The notes beneath the pieces were generated by a model. The model was not told the origin of the DNA. It worked only from the letters and a program-made list of their open reading frames with translations, and did not search any database. Positions 35,375-44,768 of a DNA stretch of 64,000 nt are shown here, piece by piece. Source of the stretch: Streptomyces spinoverrucosus (lineage in GTDB: Bacteria; Actinomycetota; Actinomycetes; Streptomycetales; Streptomycetaceae); contig NZ_JADPZX010000001.1 of NCBI RefSeq assembly GCF_015712165.1, positions 4,600,001 through 4,664,000 on the forward strand, given 5' to 3'. The translations under genes were made by a program, and so were the position numbers. Positions within the stretch are counted from its first letter, which is position 1; the number at the start of each line of letters is the position of its first letter.

Positions 35375-35797
35375 TCAGGCGTGACGCATGGTCGCCAGTA
35401 GTTCGTCCACCAGTTCGCGGTCCCGGGGCTGGGTCAGGCGCAGCCGGGCCGCCATGGGGGAGAGCCACAGGATGCGGTCCACCTCGGTGCTCGGGGCGAA
35501 GCCGCCCGAGGCGGCCTCGGCCGCCCAGTAACGGACCTGCTTGGGGCGGCCGTTCGCCATGTAGTGCAGGGTGGGCAGCTCGGCGCCGGGCGCCGCGGTG
35601 TAGCCGGTCTCCTCCTCGACCTCCCGCAGCGCGCCCGCCAACGGGTCCTCACCGCGCTTCAGCTTGCCCTTGGGGTGGGACCAGTCGTCGTACTTCGGAC
35701 GGTGGACCAGACAAATCTCCAGCCCCTCGTCGGCGGGCGAGCGGCGCCACAGGACGCAGCCGGCCGCCTGGACCGGGGTGTCCTTCGTACTGGTCAA
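35375..35797 (-). CDS. Nudix hydrolase (MutT-like)
   Basis: A 140-aa hydrolase with a full Nudix box: GKLKRGEDPLAGALREVEEE then TG, i.e. Gx5Ex7REVxEExG. Relatives clean oxidised nucleotides or cleave diphosphoinositol and diadenosine polyphosphates. TTG start. It ends the ppk-CHAD-Nudix transcript, so a role in polyphosphate or alarmone turnover is plausible. The C-terminal part ends TMRHA; the phosphohistidine domain found in some longer homologues is absent. Confidence 0.9.
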   Translation of the reverse strand: MTSTKDTPVQAAGCVLWRRSPADEGLEICLVHRPKYDDWSHPKGKLKRGEDPLAGALREVEEETGYTAAPGAELPTLHYMANGRPKQVRYWAAEAASGGFAPSTEVDRILWLSPMAARLRLTQPRDRELVDELLATMRHA

Positions 35798-35822
35798 CGC
35801 CGCTCACCGCCCCCTCGTGCGC

Positions 35823-36932
35823 TCAGGACGTACCCACCGCGTGCTTCTGCCACGACTGCTGGAACTCGAAGCGGGCCGCCTCCACCTCGTGCCGCTGGTC
35901 GGCGTGCAGCACGCCGAGCGCGTACGCCGTCGCCGGTGCGATCCGCGGCGTACGGGCCGCGGCCGCCGCTGCCGCCGCCGCCTCGGAGGCGTCGCGGTGC
36001 CGGTTGAGGGCCTGTCCCGCGGCCAGCAGTCGGACGTCGACCGGGGCGTTCTCGCCGTAGAGGACCTCGCGGGCGTAGCGGTGCAGCCGCAGCAGGAGGC
36101 GGACCTGGTGCCAGGGGGCGTCCTGCGGGTGCGGGGCGGGGTCCGGGGAGAGGCCGTGGATCAAGGCCTCCGCGTTGTACGGGTGGCCCGCGGTGACCAG
36201 GGGCAGGGCGGCCACCGCGTCCGTGAGGCGCTCCTCGGCCGCCGCCGCGTGCGGGCGCAGGTCGGCGGTGGCCGCGGCCGGGGTGAGCGGGACCTCGCTG
36301 GCCAGTACGGCGACCTTGTCGGCGACCGCGTGGAAGCGGGAGGAGCCGAGCGCCTGCAGGGCGCTGGAGTGGGCCCGGGTCCGGGCCAGGGTGAGCTGGC
36401 GTTCGAGCAGCGCGCCGGCCTTGGCCGCGCCCACGGTGAGGCTGCCGCGTTCCGGGGCGGCCGGGGGACCGGCGGTGGGAGGTGCGCCCGCGGCCACCCG
36501 TCCCGCGCCGGCGGTACGACTGTTCGCGGCCACGCCCGCCGCCGTGGTCGTCGGCTGGGACGGGAACGTCGCCCCCGACAATCGGTGCAGGGCCTGCAAC
36601 AGCCGCTCCAGGCGGGCCGCGTAGGCGTGTTCGAGGGCCAGGGTCCCCGAGAGCCAGGCCAGTTCCGGGCGCATGCCCTCCGACCAGTCGGTGTCCAGCA
36701 GCGGACGGAACGTGTGCAGGCTGCCGCTGATGCGGCGGGCCGAGCGGCGCAGGGCTCGCGCCGCGTCGACGGTCTCCTCCGTGCCGTTGTGGCCGGCTCC
36801 GGCCCCGGTCTCCCGGTGCTGCCGGAGCGCACGGAGGAACTCCGTGGCCTGGGCGCGCAGGTAGCCCGCGAGGGCGTCTCCTGTCACCGGCCCGGCCATC
36901 GGGTCCGTCGGGTCAAGGTGTTGCTGTGCCAC
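35823..36932 (-). CDS. CHAD-domain protein
   Basis: A 369-aa helical protein with the CHAD pattern: positively charged helix [27 protein letters not shown], a second basic helix and conserved histidines ([15 protein letters not shown]). CHAD domains bind polyphosphate. Its start overlaps the end of ppk by 20 bp, so the two are translationally coupled. A low-complexity Pro/Ala insertion (about 130-165) separates the two helical halves. No CYTH domain is attached. Confidence 0.9.
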   Translation of the reverse strand: MAQQHLDPTDPMAGPVTGDALAGYLRAQATEFLRALRQHRETGAGAGHNGTEETVDAARALRRSARRISGSLHTFRPLLDTDWSEGMRPELAWLSGTLALEHAYAARLERLLQALHRLSGATFPSQPTTTAAGVAANSRTAGAGRVAAGAPPTAGPPAAPERGSLTVGAAKAGALLERQLTLARTRAHSSALQALGSSRFHAVADKVAVLASEVPLTPAAATADLRPHAAAAEERLTDAVAALPLVTAGHPYNAEALIHGLSPDPAPHPQDAPWHQVRLLLRLHRYAREVLYGENAPVDVRLLAAGQALNRHRDASEAAAAAAAAARTPRIAPATAYALGVLHADQRHEVEAARFEFQQSWQKHAVGTS

Positions 36933-39267
36933 GCCGGCGCCTCCGGGCGTCTATGAGCATCTCCTGGATATTCCGCAGGGGCCCGCCGTCCCCGTCCATC
37001 GCGTGCCGGGTCCACTCGCCCTCCGGGCCCAGGTGCCAGGAGGCGGTGGAGTCGGCCATGCCGGTCTCCAGGAGCCGGTTGAGGGCGGCGCGGTGCGCCG
37101 GGTCGACGACGCGGACCAGGGCCTCTATACGGCGGTCGAGGTTGCGGTGCATCATGTCGGCGCTGCCGATCCACACCTCGGGTTCGCCGCCGTTGCCGAA
37201 GGCGAAGACCCGGGAGTGTTCGAGGAAGCGGCCGAGTATCGAGCGGACCCGGATGTTCTCCGACAGGCCCGCCACGCCGGGCCGGATCGCGCAGATGCCG
37301 CGCACCCAGATGTCGACGGGCACGCCCGCCAGGGACGCACGGTACAGGGCGTCGACGACGGCCTCGTCGACCATCGAGTTGACCTTGATGCGGATGTAGG
37401 CGGGACGCCCGGCACGGTGGTGCTGGGCCTCCTTGTTGATCCGCGCGATCAGGCCGTCACGCAGGGACTTGGGGGCGACCAGCAGCCGGCGGTAGGTCTC
37501 CCGGCGGGAGTAGCCGGACAGCCGGTTGAACAGGTCGGACAGGTCCGCGCCGACCTGCGGGTCGGCGGTGAGCAGGCCGAGGTCCTCGTAGAGGCGGGCC
37601 GTCTTCGGGTGGTAGTTGCCGGTGCCGACGTGGCTGTACCGCCGTAGCGTGTCGCCCTCCTGCCGGACCACCAGCGACAGCTTGCAGTGCGTCTTCAGGC
37701 CGACCAGGCCGTAGACCACGTGGCAGCCGGCCTCCTCCAGCTTGCGCGCCCACTTGATGTTGGCGTGCTCGTCGAAGCGGGCCTTGATCTCGACCAGGAC
37801 GAGGACCTGCTTGCCGGACTCGGCCGCCTCGATGAGCGCGTCCACGATCGGGGAGTCGCCCGAGGTCCGGTACAGGGTCTGCTTGATGGCGAGGACGTCC
37901 GGGTCGGACGCGGCCTGCTCCAGGAACGCCTGCACGGAGGTGGAGAAGGAGTCGTACGGGTGGTGCAGCAGGACGTCCCTGGCGCGCAGCGCGGCGAAGA
38001 TGTCGGGCGCGGAGGCGGACTCGACCTCGGCCAGGTCGCGGTGGGTGCCGGCGATGAACTTCGGGTACTTCAGCTCGGGCCGGTCCAGGCGGTGGATGCG
38101 GAACAGGCCGGTGAGGTCGAGCGGGCCGGGCAGCGGGTAGACCTCGGCCTCGCTGATCTTCAGCTCGCGCACCAGCAGGTCCAGCACCTCGCGGTCGATG
38201 GACTCCTCGACCTCCAGGCGGACCGGCGGCCCGAACCGGCGCCGCATGAGCTCCTTCTCCAGCGCCTGGAGCAGGTTCTCGGCGTCGTCCTCCTCGACCT
38301 CCAGGTCCTCGTTCCTGGTGAGCCGGAAGGCGTGGTGCTCCAGCACCTCCATGCCGGGGAAGAGCTCTTCCAGGTGCGCGGCGATGACGTCCTCCAGCGG
38401 GACGTACCTGCCGGGGGCGGCCTCCAGGAAGCGGGAGAGCAGCGGGGGCACCTTGACGCGGGCGAAGTGCCTGTGGCCGCTGACCGGGTTGCGGACCACG
38501 ACGGCCAGGTTCAGGGAGAGGCCGGAGATGTACGGGAAGGGGTGCGCGGGGTCCACGGCCAGCGGGGTCAGGACCGGGAAGATCTGGTGCCGGAAGAGCG
38601 TGAACAGGCGGGCCTGTTCCTTCTCGGTCAGCTCGCTCCAGCGGACCAGGTGGATGCCCTCCTCCGCGAGCGCGGGGGCGACGTCCTCGTGGTAGCAGGC
38701 GGCGTGCCGGGCCATCAGCTCGCGGGAGCGGGCCCAGATCATCTCCAGCACCTGCATCGGCTGCAGTCCGGAGGCGGAGCGGGTGGCCACGCCGGTGGCG
38801 ATACGGCGCTTCAGTCCCGCCACCCGGACCATGAAGAACTCGTCCAGGTTGCTGGCGAAGATCGCGAGGAAGTTGGCGCGCTCCAGAAGGGGCGTGTTGG
38901 GGTCCTCGGCGAGTTCCAGGACGCGCTCGTTGAACGCCAGCCAGCTGCGCTCCCGGTCGAGGAACCGGCCCTGCGGCAGCTGGATACCGTCCACCTGCGC
39001 GTCCTCGTATGCGTCGAGGTCGGCATCGATGTCGGGTTCGAGGTCGGAGACCGTGGCCGAGACCGTGTGGGGGCGGTGCGCGGCGATGGAGCCCACGGAG
39101 GGCTGTGCGTGCTGGACCTCTGCCTCGGCGTTCTGCTGGCTCATGGCCCCATTGTTCCGCGCCTGGGGCGAAACGGGCGCGTCGGACCGAGCGGGCGGGA
39201 TCATCACGGCCCCGTTCCTCGCGAGGCCCTCGGGGGGCGGCGAAGGCTCTGGCACAGCGGGCGTCAT
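36913..39267 (-). CDS. ppk: polyphosphate kinase 1
   Basis: A PPK1 enzyme (784 aa in the longest frame) that reversibly polymerises ATP gamma-phosphate into polyphosphate. All four domains are present: N domain from [19 protein letters not shown], head domain, and two PLD-like C domains with the autophosphorylated histidine region [15 protein letters not shown] and the second [11 protein letters not shown]. The start is uncertain: ATG 39267 opens the frame without a ribosome site, a GTG near 39207 has AGGA 8 nt upstream, and ATG 39144 gives 743 aa. The first 40 or more residues are in any case non-catalytic. It heads the operon with the CHAD and Nudix genes. No clear PHO box was found in the 142 bp upstream. 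Confidence 0.96.
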   Translation of the reverse strand: MTPAVPEPSPPPEGLARNGAVMIPPARSDAPVSPQARNNGAMSQQNAEAEVQHAQPSVGSIAAHRPHTVSATVSDLEPDIDADLDAYEDAQVDGIQLPQGRFLDRERSWLAFNERVLELAEDPNTPLLERANFLAIFASNLDEFFMVRVAGLKRRIATGVATRSASGLQPMQVLEMIWARSRELMARHAACYHEDVAPALAEEGIHLVRWSELTEKEQARLFTLFRHQIFPVLTPLAVDPAHPFPYISGLSLNLAVVVRNPVSGHRHFARVKVPPLLSRFLEAAPGRYVPLEDVIAAHLEELFPGMEVLEHHAFRLTRNEDLEVEEDDAENLLQALEKELMRRRFGPPVRLEVEESIDREVLDLLVRELKISEAEVYPLPGPLDLTGLFRIHRLDRPELKYPKFIAGTHRDLAEVESASAPDIFAALRARDVLLHHPYDSFSTSVQAFLEQAASDPDVLAIKQTLYRTSGDSPIVDALIEAAESGKQVLVLVEIKARFDEHANIKWARKLEEAGCHVVYGLVGLKTHCKLSLVVRQEGDTLRRYSHVGTGNYHPKTARLYEDLGLLTADPQVGADLSDLFNRLSGYSRRETYRRLLVAPKSLRDGLIARINKEAQHHRAGRPAYIRIKVNSMVDEAVVDALYRASLAGVPVDIWVRGICAIRPGVAGLSENIRVRSILGRFLEHSRVFAFGNGGEPEVWIGSADMMHRNLDRRIEALVRVVDPAHRAALNRLLETGMADSTASWHLGPEGEWTRHAMDGDGGPLRNIQEMLIDARRRRRGTATP

Positions 39268-39409
39268 TGGCCGAGCGTCGCAAGCCCGGCTGAATCAATG
39301 GTTACGGAGACATGACGTGCGGGATAGCGGGGGGAGGCTCCCCGGCGTCCACGGTGGCGGGGGCGGCGTACTCGCACGCCTGGAGTACGCCGCCCGACCT
39401 CGGCGTCGC

Positions 39410-40393
39410 TCAGGCGGTGCGGCGGCGCAGCAGCCGGAAGGCGGCCAGGACCGCGAGGGCGGTCACGGCGAGGACGACGCCGGTCTCCATGAGCTGTAGT
39501 GGCCAGAAGTGGGAGGCGGGGTGGTAGTCGCGGTAGAAGCCGACGACGTCGTGGTCGGCGAGGCACGTGAGGTCGTCGACGCAGATCGGGTCCTCGACGC
39601 GGGCGCCGGTGGAGGTGAGGGCCCCTTCGTCGACGAACATGCCGACGATCGACGGGTACTCGCCACGGTCGGTCAGGGTGCGCACCGGCCACAGGTGCGG
39701 GCGCAGGGTGGACAGGCCGTACGACACGACGATCAGGCTCATGACAGCGGTGGCCAGCGCGGGCAGGGCGCGGCGCACGGCCAGGCCCGCGAGGATGCCG
39801 AGCGCCAGGCCCAGCAGGGCGTAGGCGGGGGCGAGGGTGCCGTTGGCGAGGTAGGGGGCGCTGTCGTAAGGGTCGTACCAGTCGAGCTCGCGCAGCTGCG
39901 GGCCCTCCGCCGCCCAGGCGAGCCGGTGCAGCAGGGTGAGGGCGATCGTGCCGGAGACGATCAGCGCGGCCGGCACCGCCAGCTTGGCGGCCAGCCAGCG
40001 GACCGGCGTGACGGACTGCGTCCAGGCCAGCCGGGCCGTGCCGTCCTCCAGTTCCCGGCCGATCAGCGCACCGCCCGCCCAGGCGGCGGTGAGGAACGGG
40101 ACGATGTTGATCAGCCCGGCGCCGACGGCCATGAGGGTGTTGTAGCGCTGGTGGGCGGGGCCGGTGTAGTCGCAGGACAGGCTTGGGCCGGGCGCGGCGC
40201 AGTCCATCTCGCGGTACTCCACGAGCGCGTCGTGCGCGCCCGGGCCGTACGCCCACAGCAGGGCGCCGGCGGCGACGGCCAGCAGCATCACCCAGAACCA
40301 CAGCGCCGAGCGGTGCAGGCGGAACAGGACCCAGGTCAGGCCACGCGGCCGGGCCCCGCGCGCGGGGGCGGTCATGGTGGTCGCGGCGGTCAT
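39410..40393 (-). CDS. ABC transporter permease (ABC-2 type)
   Basis: A 327-aa membrane protein with six helices, typical of ABC-2 permeases next to YtrA-type regulators: LIGRELEDGTARLAWTQSV is the conserved coupling region. Start overlaps the ATPase stop (ATGA). A large extracytoplasmic loop between helices 5 and 6 has two cysteines (DPICVDDLTC). Substrate unknown; related systems respond to cell-wall antibiotics. Confidence 0.9.
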   Translation of the reverse strand: MTAATTMTAPARGARPRGLTWVLFRLHRSALWFWVMLLAVAAGALLWAYGPGAHDALVEYREMDCAAPGPSLSCDYTGPAHQRYNTLMAVGAGLINIVPFLTAAWAGGALIGRELEDGTARLAWTQSVTPVRWLAAKLAVPAALIVSGTIALTLLHRLAWAAEGPQLRELDWYDPYDSAPYLANGTLAPAYALLGLALGILAGLAVRRALPALATAVMSLIVVSYGLSTLRPHLWPVRTLTDRGEYPSIVGMFVDEGALTSTGARVEDPICVDDLTCLADHDVVGFYRDYHPASHFWPLQLMETGVVLAVTALAVLAAFRLLRRRTA

Positions 40394-41277
40394 ACGGTGG
40401 CCTCCTCGGGGGCGTCGAGGCGGAGTTCCGGCGCCTCGGGGGAACGCAGATGGGACAGGACCAGCTCCTCCAGGGACGGCTCGGCCGTCTCCCAGTCGGC
40501 GCCGAGCGGGCCCCGTGGCCGGACCAGGGCGGTGAGCTGGCGGCCGGTCGTGCGGGACTCGACGACGGTGTGCGGGCCGAGGTCGCCGGTCGCCGGGCCG
40601 GTCACGAGGGTGTGCGCGGCGAGCAGGTCGTCCAGCGGACCGGCCAGCCGGACCCGGCCCGCGCCGAGCAGCAGCAGGTGGTCGCAGGAGCCCTCCAGTT
40701 CGGCGACGACGTGCGAGGACATCACGACCGTGGTGCCGCGCTCGGCGGCGTCGGCCAGCAGCGTGCCCATCAGCTGGTGCCGGGCGAGCGGGTCCAGGTC
40801 GGCCATCGGCTCGTCGAGCAGTAGCAGCTCGGGCCGCTTGCCCAGCGCGAGGGCGAGCGCGACCCGGCTGCGCTGGCCGCCGGACAGGGTGCGGATCCTC
40901 GCGTCCGGGTCCAGGTCGCCGTCCGAGACGACCCGGTCGGCGACGGTGGCGTCCCAGACCCGGGGGTTGAGCTCCCGGCCCAGGCGCAGGGTCTCGCCGA
41001 CGGTGAGCTGGGGGTGCAGGGGCTTGTCCTGGGCGACGTACGCCAGGCGCTCGCGGGCCTGGGCGGGGGTGCCGCCGAGGACGGTGAGCGTGCCCTCGGT
41101 GGGGGCGGTCAGTCCGGCGGCGAGGGCGAGGAGGGTCGACTTGCCTGCGCCGTTGGGGCCGACGACGGCGCATATGACGCCGGCGGGCAGCCGGAAGGCG
41201 CAGGACTGAAGCGCCTGCCGTCCCCGCCGCCGGAATCGCTTGCCCAGCGCGGCCGCCTCCATGGCGGTGTCGGTCAT
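40390..41277 (-). CDS. ABC transporter ATP-binding protein
   Basis: A 295-aa ATPase: Walker [10 protein letters not shown]-loop VAQDKPLH, signature LSGGQRSRV, Walker B LLLLDEP, switch SSHVVAEL. Overlaps the GntR gene (ATGA) in front and the permease gene behind, so the three form one translation-coupled unit, presumably an exporter induced on relief of the GntR repressor. Confidence 0.93.
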   Translation of the reverse strand: MTDTAMEAAALGKRFRRRGRQALQSCAFRLPAGVICAVVGPNGAGKSTLLALAAGLTAPTEGTLTVLGGTPAQARERLAYVAQDKPLHPQLTVGETLRLGRELNPRVWDATVADRVVSDGDLDPDARIRTLSGGQRSRVALALALGKRPELLLLDEPMADLDPLARHQLMGTLLADAAERGTTVVMSSHVVAELEGSCDHLLLLGAGRVRLAGPLDDLLAAHTLVTGPATGDLGPHTVVESRTTGRQLTALVRPRGPLGADWETAEPSLEELVLSHLRSPEAPELRLDAPEEATV

Positions 41278-41669
41278 GCCTGGTCCCCCTCTTGTTCCGT
41301 GAACTGTTCATCGAGTACGGCGGTGAAGAGCGCGGCCACGTCCTCCCGCTCCAGCCCCGCCGCGCGTGCCCGCTCCGCCCAGGCCACCAGCTCCGCCCGC
41401 AACGGGGAGTCGGCCGGGGCGGCGCCCAGCGACCGCCGGACGAACGTGCCGAGGCCGCGCCGCGCCTCGACCAGGCCCTCGCGCTCCAGTTCGCGGTAGG
41501 CCTTGAGGACGGTGTTCGGGTTGATGGCCGTGGCCTCGACGACCTCGCGGGCCGTGGGCAGCTTGTCGCCGGGCCGCAACAGGCCCAGCCGTAGGGCCTG
41601 CTTGGTCTGTTGGACGATCTGGACGTAGGTGGCGACGCCGCTGCGCCGGTCGATGCGGTACTCGACCAC
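41274..41669 (-). CDS. GntR-family regulator, YtrA subfamily
   Basis: A 131-aa repressor: winged helix (about 10-75) with YVQIVQQTKQALRLGLLRPGDKLPTAREV split by no gaps, recognition region TAINPNTVLKAYRELE, and the short C-terminal helices typical of the YtrA group, too small for a ligand pocket. GTG start. It heads the ABC operon and a 16-bp-arm palindrome lies right upstream, so autoregulation is strongly indicated. Confidence 0.93.
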   Translation of the reverse strand: MVEYRIDRRSGVATYVQIVQQTKQALRLGLLRPGDKLPTAREVVEATAINPNTVLKAYRELEREGLVEARRGLGTFVRRSLGAAPADSPLRAELVAWAERARAAGLEREDVAALFTAVLDEQFTEQEGDQA

Positions 41670-41674
41670 TCGAA

Positions 41675-41712
41675 CACCACCCTTTCACTAATTGAGTAGT
41701 GAAAGGGTGGTG
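41675..41712. promoter_or_regulatory. YtrA-type operator, 16-bp perfect inverted repeat
   Basis: CACCACCCTTTCACTA (41675-41690), a 6-nt centre ATTGAG, then the exact reverse complement (41697-41712). It lies 6 bp before the GTG of the GntR gene and probably covers its promoter (TTGCAC at 41714-41709 may be the -35). Confidence 0.87.
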
Positions 41713-41717
41713 CAAGA

Positions 41718-41748
41718 GAGGGGGCGGCGTCAAGATCGCCGCCCCCTC
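41718..41748 (-). terminator. terminator behind mshD
   Basis: GAGGGGGCGGCG (41718-41729) pairs perfectly with CGCCGCCCCCTC (41737-41748), 7-nt loop. It lies between the end of mshD and the start of the GntR operon, both leftward, and insulates them. Confidence 0.82.
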
Positions 41749-41772
41749 CCGGGGCTTATGTGCGCGTATGTC

Positions 41773-42705
41773 TCACGTCTCGGAGCGGTACATCAGGTCC
41801 GTCTCGTACGTCGTGAAGCCCATCCGCTCGTACACGCTCACCGCCGCCTTGTTGTCGGCGTCGACGTACAGCATCGCCGTCGGCAGCGCCTGCGCCGCCA
41901 GGTGCCGCAGGCCGATCGAGGTGAGCGCCTTGCCCAGCCCGGTCCCCTGCGCGCCCGGCGCGACACCGAGCACGTACACCTCGCCGAGCTGTTCCTCGGC
42001 GTGCACCTTCGTCCAGTGGAAGCCGACGAGTTCGTCGCCGCGGAAGGCGAGGAAGAAGCCCTCCGGGTCGAACCACGGCTCGGCCTTGCGGTCGTCGAGG
42101 TCCCGCTGGGTGAGTGAGCCCTGCTCGGGGTGGTGGGCGAAGGCGGCGGCGTTGACCGCCAGCCAGGCCGCGTCGTCCTGCCCCGGCACGAAGGTGCGCA
42201 CGGTCACGCCCTGCGGCAGGGCCGGTTCGGGCAGGTCCAGTCCGGCCAACGGGCGCCGCATCTGGCGCAGTTCGCGGAACAGGGTCAGGCCCAGCACCTG
42301 GGCCAGATGCCGGGCGGCGGCGTGGCCGCCGTGCGCCCAGACCCGCAGCCGCTTGCCGGACGCGGCGAGCAGGGCGGCGCCGAGGGCGCGGCCGTGTCCG
42401 TGGCCGCGGTGCGAGGGGTGGACGACCAGTTCGGCGGCCGGCGCCTCCACCGGGTCGGTGTCCTCCAGTTGGGCGTAGCCGACGAGTTGGCCGTCGACGC
42501 TGAGCAGCAGATGGGACACGCCCTCGCGGGCGCCGCCACGGATCTGGAGCCGACCCTGCTCGGACACCGCCTGCTGGCCGTCGCCCCGCGCGGCCGCCGC
42601 GAGCAGATCGAGTACGGCCTCGGCCTGCTCCGGGGCGAGCGCGGCGTAGGTCTCGATGGAGCGGGAGAGGGGGCCGCCGGGCCGTGCGCTGTCGTCGCTG
42701 GTCAT
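41773..42705 (-). CDS. mshD: mycothiol synthase
   Basis: A 310-aa double-GNAT protein that acetylates Cys-GlcN-inositol, the last step of mycothiol synthesis. Two acetyl-CoA sites are seen: HRGHGHGRALGAALL (N-terminal) and GTGLGKALTSIGL (C-terminal); the latter follows EVYVLGVAP and precedes the YVDADNKAAVSVYERMGF motif typical of MshD. TACCCT begins 13 nt before the ATG, consistent with a leaderless mRNA. Confidence 0.95.
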   Translation of the reverse strand: MTSDDSARPGGPLSRSIETYAALAPEQAEAVLDLLAAAARGDGQQAVSEQGRLQIRGGAREGVSHLLLSVDGQLVGYAQLEDTDPVEAPAAELVVHPSHRGHGHGRALGAALLAASGKRLRVWAHGGHAAARHLAQVLGLTLFRELRQMRRPLAGLDLPEPALPQGVTVRTFVPGQDDAAWLAVNAAAFAHHPEQGSLTQRDLDDRKAEPWFDPEGFFLAFRGDELVGFHWTKVHAEEQLGEVYVLGVAPGAQGTGLGKALTSIGLRHLAAQALPTAMLYVDADNKAAVSVYERMGFTTYETDLMYRSET

Positions 42706-42894
42706 GCATATGAGGGTACGGGGCGGGGACGGCAAAGTGGCGGCACGGGGAGCGCGGGGGGAAACGCGCGGGAAAACGCCTGTGGATACCAGGATGTAAC
42801 CATGAACCCCCTGTCGCGCTACGCGCGTTGACTCTAGGCTGCGGCCGGACGGAGCCACGTCCCACGAACCTCAGCCGACCCACCAGGGGGGCAC

Positions 42895-44699
42895 ATGCCG
42901 GCCACACCGAAGCGGCACCCGCACCACAGACGCCGTACCACCCGACTGCTCGCCGCAGCCGCCGGACTCACCACCGTCGGCGCGCTGGCGGCGGCGCTGC
43001 CGTCGACGGCGAGCGCCCACGACGACCGCGGCGGCCACCGGCCGAGCCGCTACCAGGACGTGCAGCTGCTGTCCTTCAACGACCTGCACGGCAACCTCGA
43101 ACCGCCGGCCGGCTCCTCCGGCCGCGTCACCGAGGTGCACGAGGACGGCACGACCACGACCGTCGACGCGGGCGGCGTCGAGTACCTGGCCACGCATCTG
43201 CGCGAGGCGCGCAAGGGCAACAAGTACTCCATCACCGCGGCCGGCGGCGACATGGTCGGCGCCTCCCCGCTGATCTCGGGCCTGTTCCACGACGAGCCCA
43301 CCATCGAGGCGCTGAACAAGCTCGACCTGGATGTGACGAGCGTCGGCAACCACGAGTTCGACGAGGGCGCCAAGGAGCTGGCCCGCCTCCAGAACGGCGG
43401 CTGCCACCCCACCGAGGGCTGCTACACGGACAAGAAGTTCAAGGGCGCCGACTTCCCGTACCTGGCGGCGAACGTCCTCGACGAGAAGACGAAGAAGCCC
43501 CTCCTCAAGCCGTACTGGGTGTGGAAGAAGAACGGCGTCAAGGTCGGCTTCATCGGCGTGACCCTGGAGGACACCCCGGACATCGTCTCCGCCGAGGGCG
43601 TGAAGGGCCTCACCTTCAAGGACGAGGTCGAGACGATCAACAAGTACGCCAAGGTCCTCCAGCGGCAGGGCGTGAAGTCGATCGTCGCCCTGGTCCACGA
43701 GGGCGGCTTCCCGGCCTCCTCGGCGTACAACTACGACTGTGACTCGCCGGGCGCGGGCGACGGCATCTCCGGCCCCATCGTCGACATCGCCAAGAACGTC
43801 ACCCCGCAGGTCGACGCGCTGGTCACCGGCCACACCCACGCGGCGTACGTGTGCACGATCAATGACCCGTCGGGCAAGCCCCGTATGGTCACCTCGGCGT
43901 CCTCCTTCGGCCGCCTCTACACCGACACGACCCTGACGTACGACCGCTGGACGGGTGACATCGCCCGTACGGCCGTGAAGTCGGCGAACCACGTGGTCAC
44001 CCGGGACGTCCCCAAGGCGCCGGACATGACCGAGCTGATCAGCAAGTGGAACACCCTCGCCGCCCCATCGGCAACCGCGCCATCGGCCACATCTCCGCCG
44101 ACATCACCAACACCGGCACCGAGTCCCCGCTCGGCGACCTGATCGCCGACGCCCAGCTCGCGTACGGCAAGGAGCTGGACCCGGAGACCGACCTCGCGCT
44201 GATGAACCCCGGCGGCATCCGCGCGCCCCTCACCTACCCGGCCAAGGCCGGTGAGGGCGACGGCGTGGTGACGTACGCGGAGGGCTTCACGGTCCAGCCG
44301 TTCGCCAACACGGTCAACCTCCAGGACTTCACCGGCGCCCAGCTGGTCCAGGTCCTCAAGGAGCAGGTGAGCGGCGCCAACGCGGCCGCGCCGAAGGTGC
44401 TTCAGCCGTCGGCCGGACTGACGTACACCCTGGACCTGACGAAGAGCGGCGCCGACCGGGTCGTGACGGATTCCGTCAAGCTGAACGGCGCGGCGATCGA
44501 CCCGTCGGCGGTGTACCGCGTCGCCACCAACAGCTTCCTCGCGGGCGGCGGCGACGGCTTCCCGACGCTGGGTCAGGGCACCAACGACCTCGTGGGCGTG
44601 GACGATCTGACGGCCCTGGAGAAGTACCTGACGGCCAACTCCTCGGCGACGAACCCGATCGCGCCGCCGGCGGCGAACCGGATCACGATCGTGAAGTGA
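42895..44699 (+). pseudogene. secreted 5'-nucleotidase, interrupted by a single-base frameshift
   Basis: Two open frames together spell one exported 5'-nucleotidase of about 600 aa. Frame 1 (42895-44142) has a Tat-like signal (RRRTTRLLAAAAG...ASA) and the metallophosphatase domain: FNDLHGN, GGDMVG, GNHEFDEG and GHTHA. Frame 2 (to 44699) holds the substrate-binding 5_nucleotid_C domain with NPGGIRAPL and GFTVQPFANTV. The break is at the C-run 44063-44066: adding one C would restore KWNTLAAPIGNRAIGHIS. As it stands translation runs 26 codons into nonsense and stops. Either a real pseudogene, a phase-variable run, or a sequencing error. RBS GGGGGG before the ATG. Confidence 0.88.
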
Positions 44700-44714
44700 C
44701 CGTCTGACGCAGCC

Positions 44715-44743
44715 GGGGGGACGCATGGACCATGCGTCCCCCC
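44715..44743. terminator. bidirectional terminator between the nucleotidase and pectinase genes
   Basis: GGGGGGACGCATG (44715-44727) and CATGCGTCCCCCC (44731-44743) form a perfect 13-bp stem with a 3-nt loop, 16 bp behind the nucleotidase stop and 26 bp from the end of the convergent gene. Confidence 0.88.
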
Positions 44744-44768
44744 GTTGTGCGTTTCAGGGTTGAGTGTT

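Noticed and set aside
37687..39315. 542-codon plus-strand frame
   Set aside because: Exact antisense shadow of ppk with no motif.
42706..42894. PHO box before the secreted 5'-nucleotidase
   Set aside because: Looked for because such genes are often Pho-controlled; only one weak GTTCA-like unit (TGAAC) and no 11-bp direct repeat.
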